From positions 1,686,939 through 1,750,938 of the forward strand of contig NZ_CP157793.1 in assembly GCF_040110915.1 (NCBI RefSeq): 64,000 bases of DNA, in the 5' to 3' direction. Positions within the stretch are counted from its first letter, which is position 1. Every line of letters starts with the position of its first letter. Under the pieces are notes generated by a model. The model ran no database searches. It worked only from the letters and a program-made list of their open reading frames with translations, and was not told the origin of the DNA. The position numbers and the translations under genes are program-made. Below, piece after piece: positions 60,469 through 64,000 of the stretch. Origin of the DNA: Stappia sp. GTDB taxonomy: Bacteria > Pseudomonadota > Alphaproteobacteria > Rhizobiales > Stappiaceae.

Positions 60469-60873
60469 TCAGACCTGCTCCAGTTCCACCAGCGTGCCGT
60501 TGAAGTCCTTCGGATGCAGGAACAGCACCGGCTTGCCGTGCGCGCCGATCTTCGGCTCGCCGGAGCCAAGGACGCGCGCGCCCTTCTCCTGAAGCTGGTC
60601 GCGGGCCGCCAGAATGTCCTCGACCTCATAGCATACGTGGTGAATGCCGCCCGACGGGCTGCGCTCCAGAAAGGCGGTGATCGGCGAGTTCTCGCCGAGC
60701 GGCTCGAGCAGTTCCACCTTGGTGTTGGGAAGCTCGATGAAGACGACGGTCACGCCGTGATCGGGCTCGGGCTGCGGCTGGGAAACCTTCGCGCCGAGCG
60801 TGTCGCGATACATGGCGGTCGCCGCCTCCAGATCCGGCACGGCAATCGCCACATGGTTCAAACGTCCGATCAT
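60469..60873 (-). CDS. mce: methylmalonyl-CoA epimerase
   Basis: A 134-residue VOC-fold epimerase that interconverts (2R)- and (2S)-methylmalonyl-CoA in propionyl-CoA metabolism. Metal and family stretches are LNHVAIAVPDLEAA, VELLEPLG and IHHVCYEVEDI, plus the C-terminal LVELEQV. It lies downstream of the RNase J gene in the usual order. A 13-bp repeat (ACATCCCGCGTCG, two copies and a part, 60897-60927) lies just upstream. Confidence 0.9.
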   Translation of the reverse strand: MIGRLNHVAIAVPDLEAATAMYRDTLGAKVSQPQPEPDHGVTVVFIELPNTKVELLEPLGENSPITAFLERSPSGGIHHVCYEVEDILAARDQLQEKGARVLGSGEPKIGAHGKPVLFLHPKDFNGTLVELEQV

Positions 60874-61037
60874 CGTCGTTCTCCTCCCCTCGTCTACATC
60901 CCGCGTCGACATCCCGCGTCGACATCCAATGTCATGCAGCACACCAAATGGTGTCCTGCAAAGCGCTGCGCTGCAAAATTGCCAAATCCGCGCCCCGCGC
61001 GCCAGTTCTGAACCGCGCGCGGGCCTGTCGCAAATGG

Positions 61038-62705
61038 TCACACGACCGTCACGAGCGCCTGTGTCAGCGGCTTCTTGCCCCAGCACTCGCGCACGGCGGC
61101 GCGCGCGGCCCGGCGGGCGGCCTCGGCCACCAGATCCGCGTTCTTGCGCCGGTTCTTCGGAATGCTCTCCAGCGCGGCAATCACCTCGTCGATGACGATG
61201 TCTTCCATGTCGTCACCCTCCTCGTCCACCTCCGGCAGCCCGAAGAGCGCCGCCTGCGGCTCGCCGATGAGACCGCCCTTGGCATCCATCGTGACCGTGA
61301 CCACGATGGCACCGGCAAAGGAGAGCTTGCGCCGCTCCTGAACGCCGGTTTCCTCCGGATCGCCGTAGATCAAGCCGTCCTTGACCGCGATCCCGACCGG
61401 CACCTCGTCGACGATATCGAGCTTCCCCGGCGCAAGCCGGACCACATCGCCGTTGCGCGCGATCACCGTCTCGCGAATGCCGTGGTCGCGGGCCAGGTCG
61501 CGATGCGCCTTGAGGTGCAGGGCCTCGCCATGGGCGGGGATCAGCGCCTGCGGCTTGAGCAGATCGTAGAGCTGCGTGAGCTCGCCCCGGCGCGGGTGGC
61601 CGGAGACATGCACCAGCGCGTCGCGGTCGGTGACGATGTCGACCTGCTGCTCGGCCAGCCGGTTGACGATGGCGTTCACCGCCTTCTCGTTGCCGGGGAT
61701 GGTGCGCGAGGAGAAGATGACCATGTCCCCCTTCGACAGCGCCACGTTGCGATGATCGCCGGCGGCGATGCGCGCCAGCGCGGCCCGCTCCTCGCCCTGG
61801 CTGCCGGTCAGCAGCAGAACCACCTTTTCCGGCGGCAGATAGCCATAGGCCTCCTCCGTCAGGAAGGCCGGCAGATCGTCCATGTAGCCCAGTTCGCTCG
61901 CCACTTCGGTGGCGCGGAACATCGACCGGCCCATCACCACGACATCGCGATCCGCGGCCTTCGCGGCGAGCGCCACGGAGCGGATGCGCGCCACGTTGGA
62001 CGCGAAGGTCGTCACCGCGACGCGGCGCTTTGCGGACTTGATGACGGTCGCAAGCTCGGCCGCGACATCCATCTCGCTGGGGCTGACGCCGTCGCGCACC
62101 GCATTGGTGGAATCGCAGATGAGCGCCCGCACCCCCTCGCGTCCGATCTCCGCCAGACGCTCGATGTCGATGGGTTTCCCGATGCCGGGCGTCGGGTCGA
62201 TCTTCCAGTCGCCGGAATGCACCACGGTGCCCGCCGGCGTGCGGATTGCAAGCGCGCAGGGCTCGGGGATCGAATGCGACATGGCGACGAGTTCCAGGTC
62301 GAAGGGCCCCAGCGCGAAACGCGCGCCCTGGTCCACCACCTCGACCGGGATCTTGTCGACGCCGGGCTCGCTCTCGACCTTGGCCGCCAGAAGCCCGGCG
62401 GTGAAGGGCGTCATGTAGAGCGGCGCCTCGAAGCGCGACCACAGATGCACGAGCGCCCCGTAGTGGTCTTCATGCGCGTGGGTGATGACGATGCCCTCGA
62501 GCCGCCCGCGCTCCTCCTCGATGAAGCGCGTGTCCGGCACGACGATGTCGACGCCCGGCAGATCCGGCCCGGCGAAGGTCACGCCGCAATCGACCATCAG
62601 CCAGCGGCGGTCCTTGGCCGGACCATAACCGTACAGCGCCATGTTCATGCCGATCTCGCCGAGACCGCCAAGCGCGACGAATACGAGCTCGGATTCGCTC
62701 GCCAT
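61038..62705 (-). CDS. rnj: ribonuclease J
   Basis: A 555-residue metallo-beta-lactamase/beta-CASP ribonuclease with 5'-3' exo- and endonuclease activity, for rRNA and mRNA processing. The zinc motif is THAHEDHYGAL. HSIPEPCAL, SGDWKIDPTP and CDSTNAV lie in the lactamase domain, and the beta-CASP SGHP and PAHGE motifs follow. AAGGAG before ATG 62705 fixes the start. It lies between birA and mce. Confidence 0.95.
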   Translation of the reverse strand: MASESELVFVALGGLGEIGMNMALYGYGPAKDRRWLMVDCGVTFAGPDLPGVDIVVPDTRFIEEERGRLEGIVITHAHEDHYGALVHLWSRFEAPLYMTPFTAGLLAAKVESEPGVDKIPVEVVDQGARFALGPFDLELVAMSHSIPEPCALAIRTPAGTVVHSGDWKIDPTPGIGKPIDIERLAEIGREGVRALICDSTNAVRDGVSPSEMDVAAELATVIKSAKRRVAVTTFASNVARIRSVALAAKAADRDVVVMGRSMFRATEVASELGYMDDLPAFLTEEAYGYLPPEKVVLLLTGSQGEERAALARIAAGDHRNVALSKGDMVIFSSRTIPGNEKAVNAIVNRLAEQQVDIVTDRDALVHVSGHPRRGELTQLYDLLKPQALIPAHGEALHLKAHRDLARDHGIRETVIARNGDVVRLAPGKLDIVDEVPVGIAVKDGLIYGDPEETGVQERRKLSFAGAIVVTVTMDAKGGLIGEPQAALFGLPEVDEEGDDMEDIVIDEVIAALESIPKNRRKNADLVAEAARRAARAAVRECWGKKPLTQALVTVV

Positions 62706-62778
62706 AGAGTACTCCTTCATTCGGACGCCGCCCGCGAGCGGCATCGTCCGGCATCGCGACGCCGCCGCGCGGGTCGCG

Positions 62779-63534
62779 TCAACCGGATCCGGAAAAGAAC
62801 ACGTCGCCGGCCGAGATCGGCTCGACCGTCCCGTCGTCGCGACGCAAGAGAAGACGCCCGTCCGCGTCCAGTCCGGCGAAGCGCCCGGCGCGCGCGCCGG
62901 TTTCGAAACGCACCGTGATCGGCTGCCCGACCCCGACCGCGCGGGCAAGCCAGGCGGACCGGAGTTCCGCGAAGGCGCCGGCGCTCCATCGGTCCAGCAG
63001 GTCGGCAAGGCTCGCGCTCAGGTCCGCCAGCGCACGCTCGACCGAAACGGCATAGCCGAGCCCCGCGAGCGAGACCGCCGCATAGTCGTCAAGGTCGGGG
63101 TGATGCGCAAGGTTGAGCCCGAACCCGCAGACGACCGCGCGACGCCCGTCGCCGAGCGTCGTCGCCTCAAGGAGAATGCCGGAAATCTTGGCCCCGTCGA
63201 CCAGCAGGTCATTCGGCCACTTGAGCCCCGCGAGCCGATAGGTCCCGCACATATGGTCGACCGCCTCGGCCAGCGCAAGCGCGGCGACCAGCGGAAGCTG
63301 GCCCAGACGCTCCGCCGGAGCCGGATCGATCAAGAGCAGGGAGGCGTAAAGATTGCCGGGCTCGGACACCCAGGGTCGCGCCCGCCGCCCCCGACCGGCG
63401 GTCTGCCGCTTGCCCACGACCCAGAGGTTTCCGGGATCGCCGGCCTCGGCCCGGGCCAGGGCTTCGACATTGGTCGAGCCGACCGCGTCGAGCGCGAGGA
63501 CGCGAAAGCCGGGGGCGGCGTCGGCGTCCCGCAC
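62779..63534 (-). CDS. birA: biotin-[acetyl-CoA-carboxylase] ligase
   Basis: A 251-residue class I biotin protein ligase without the DNA-binding domain. The biotinyl-AMP loop is GRGRRARPW, with DAVGSTNVEA before it and KWPNDLLV and ISGILLEAT after. It attaches biotin to carboxylases. The start shown is a GTG; an upstream non-ATG start closer to the nuoN stop is possible and would add about nine residues. It follows nuoN by 23 bases. Confidence 0.9.
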   Translation of the reverse strand: MRDADAAPGFRVLALDAVGSTNVEALARAEAGDPGNLWVVGKRQTAGRGRRARPWVSEPGNLYASLLLIDPAPAERLGQLPLVAALALAEAVDHMCGTYRLAGLKWPNDLLVDGAKISGILLEATTLGDGRRAVVCGFGLNLAHHPDLDDYAAVSLAGLGYAVSVERALADLSASLADLLDRWSAGAFAELRSAWLARAVGVGQPITVRFETGARAGRFAGLDADGRLLLRRDDGTVEPISAGDVFFSGSG

Positions 63535-63557
63535 CCGGCCGTCGAACGCGAGCGGTC

Positions 63558-64000
63558 TCAGAACAACGTCCCGGCGGCGCTGCCGGCCATCTCAACCACC
63601 GGCCCGGCGAAGACGACGAAGAGCAGCACGAAGGCGGTCGACAGACCGAGGGTGAACTTCAGCTCGACCGGCATCGGCAGGAAGCCGCGCGCCGGATCGT
63701 CGAAGAACATCACCTTGACGATGCGCAGGTAATAGTAGGCGCCCACGACGGACGTCAGCACACCGATGATCGCCAGCGGATAGAGCCCCGCCTCGACCGC
63801 CGCCAGGAACACGTAGAACTTCGCGAAGAAGCCGACGAAGGGCGGAATGCCGGCGAGTGAGAACAGGATGATGCCGAGGAACACCGCCATCGGCAGGTTG
63901 TTCCGCGCCAGACCGGCGAGATCGGAAATCTCCTCGACCATGCCCTCCTTCCGCCGCATCGAGAGAATGCAGGCGAAGGCGCCGAGCGTCATGGCGAGAT
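63558..64000 (-). CDS. nuoN: NADH-quinone oxidoreductase subunit N (C-terminal part)
   Basis: The gene runs off the right edge, so about 146 C-terminal residues are visible. They contain the proton-channel-type segment LGIILFSLAGIPPFVGFFAKFYVF and the following YYYLRIVKVMFFDDP, typical of the last helices of NuoN. It is the final gene of a nuo operon, followed by birA. Confidence 0.95.
   Translation of the reverse strand, partial: LAMTLGAFACILSMRRKEGMVEEISDLAGLARNNLPMAVFLGIILFSLAGIPPFVGFFAKFYVFLAAVEAGLYPLAIIGVLTSVVGAYYYLRIVKVMFFDDPARGFLPMPVELKFTLGLSTAFVLLFVVFAGPVVEMAGSAAGTLF

Noticed and set aside
60897..60927. 13-bp direct repeat upstream of the epimerase gene as a CRISPR or iteron
   Set aside because: Only two copies and a part, with no spacers; most likely a simple slippage repeat.

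Overview
The window is a GC-rich alphaproteobacterial chromosome segment, most likely Hyphomicrobiales and possibly a Stappiaceae-like marine lineage. The evidence is the hom-glpX-recJ, tolC-popZ-valS and nuoN-birA-rnj-epimerase-DUF1467 gene orders, a PopZ (DUF2497) protein, paired DUF1127 micro-proteins, GTTC-N7-GTTC LexA boxes, a heterotetrameric sarcosine oxidase operon, a class I PHA synthase and a DctPQM TRAP transporter. I see no rRNA or tRNA genes, transposases, phage genes or CRISPR arrays.

Layout. 1-1312: the end of one gene and two further small membrane proteins that share a C-x11-C motif. 1491-8893: gyrA, a MarC protein, dsbB with a tiny DUF5993 partner, a CDF transporter, a DUF2306 protein, a Mug-type glycosylase and ssb. 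8894-12567: ssb and uvrA diverge across an intergenic region with two SOS boxes. 12898-13928: two 49-residue DUF1127 proteins with two arrays of three hairpins, each hairpin loop carrying CCTCCTCCC, the hallmark of CcsR/cuckoo small RNAs. 14103-20230: a flagellar-rod-like small protein, an AEC transporter, an M3 oligopeptidase and a GGDEF/EAL protein. 20254-26890: the soxBDAG operon for sarcosine breakdown, a DUF423 protein and a nitrilase-family amidohydrolase. 27006-32964: a small protein, recJ, a palindromic repeat array, glpX, hom and an alanine/diaminopimelate-type aminotransferase. 33175-39947: a lipoprotein, phaC, a DUF6653 protein, rocD-rocF with a divergent Lrp-type regulator, and a GNAT acetyltransferase. 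40018-50792: rpsI-rplM, a thioesterase, a crotonase-fold protein, a CoA-binding protein, a DUF2155 protein, valS, popZ, tolC and an isoaspartate methyltransferase.

51019-59979 looks like an accessory catabolic module placed between conserved blocks. It has a TRAP transporter (dctQMP) and a tightly overlapped operon: PfkB kinase, class I LacD/YihT-type aldolase, L-fucose-isomerase-like protein, Gfo/Idh/MocA protein, and then a D-2-hydroxyacid dehydrogenase. The kinase resembles sulfofructose kinase YihV along its whole length. An isomerase, kinase, aldolase and hydroxyacid dehydrogenase would fit a sulfo-EMP-like route from sulfoquinovose to sulfolactaldehyde and on to sulfopyruvate, but the substrate is an inference. 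An identical 14-bp palindromic operator (core TCTTGTATAAGA) lies upstream of both transcription units and ties them into one regulon whose regulator is outside the window.

59986-64000 returns to core genes: DUF1467, methylmalonyl-CoA epimerase, RNase J, biotin ligase and the C-terminal part of NuoN. Most long open frames antisense to these genes come from the high GC content and are not annotated.
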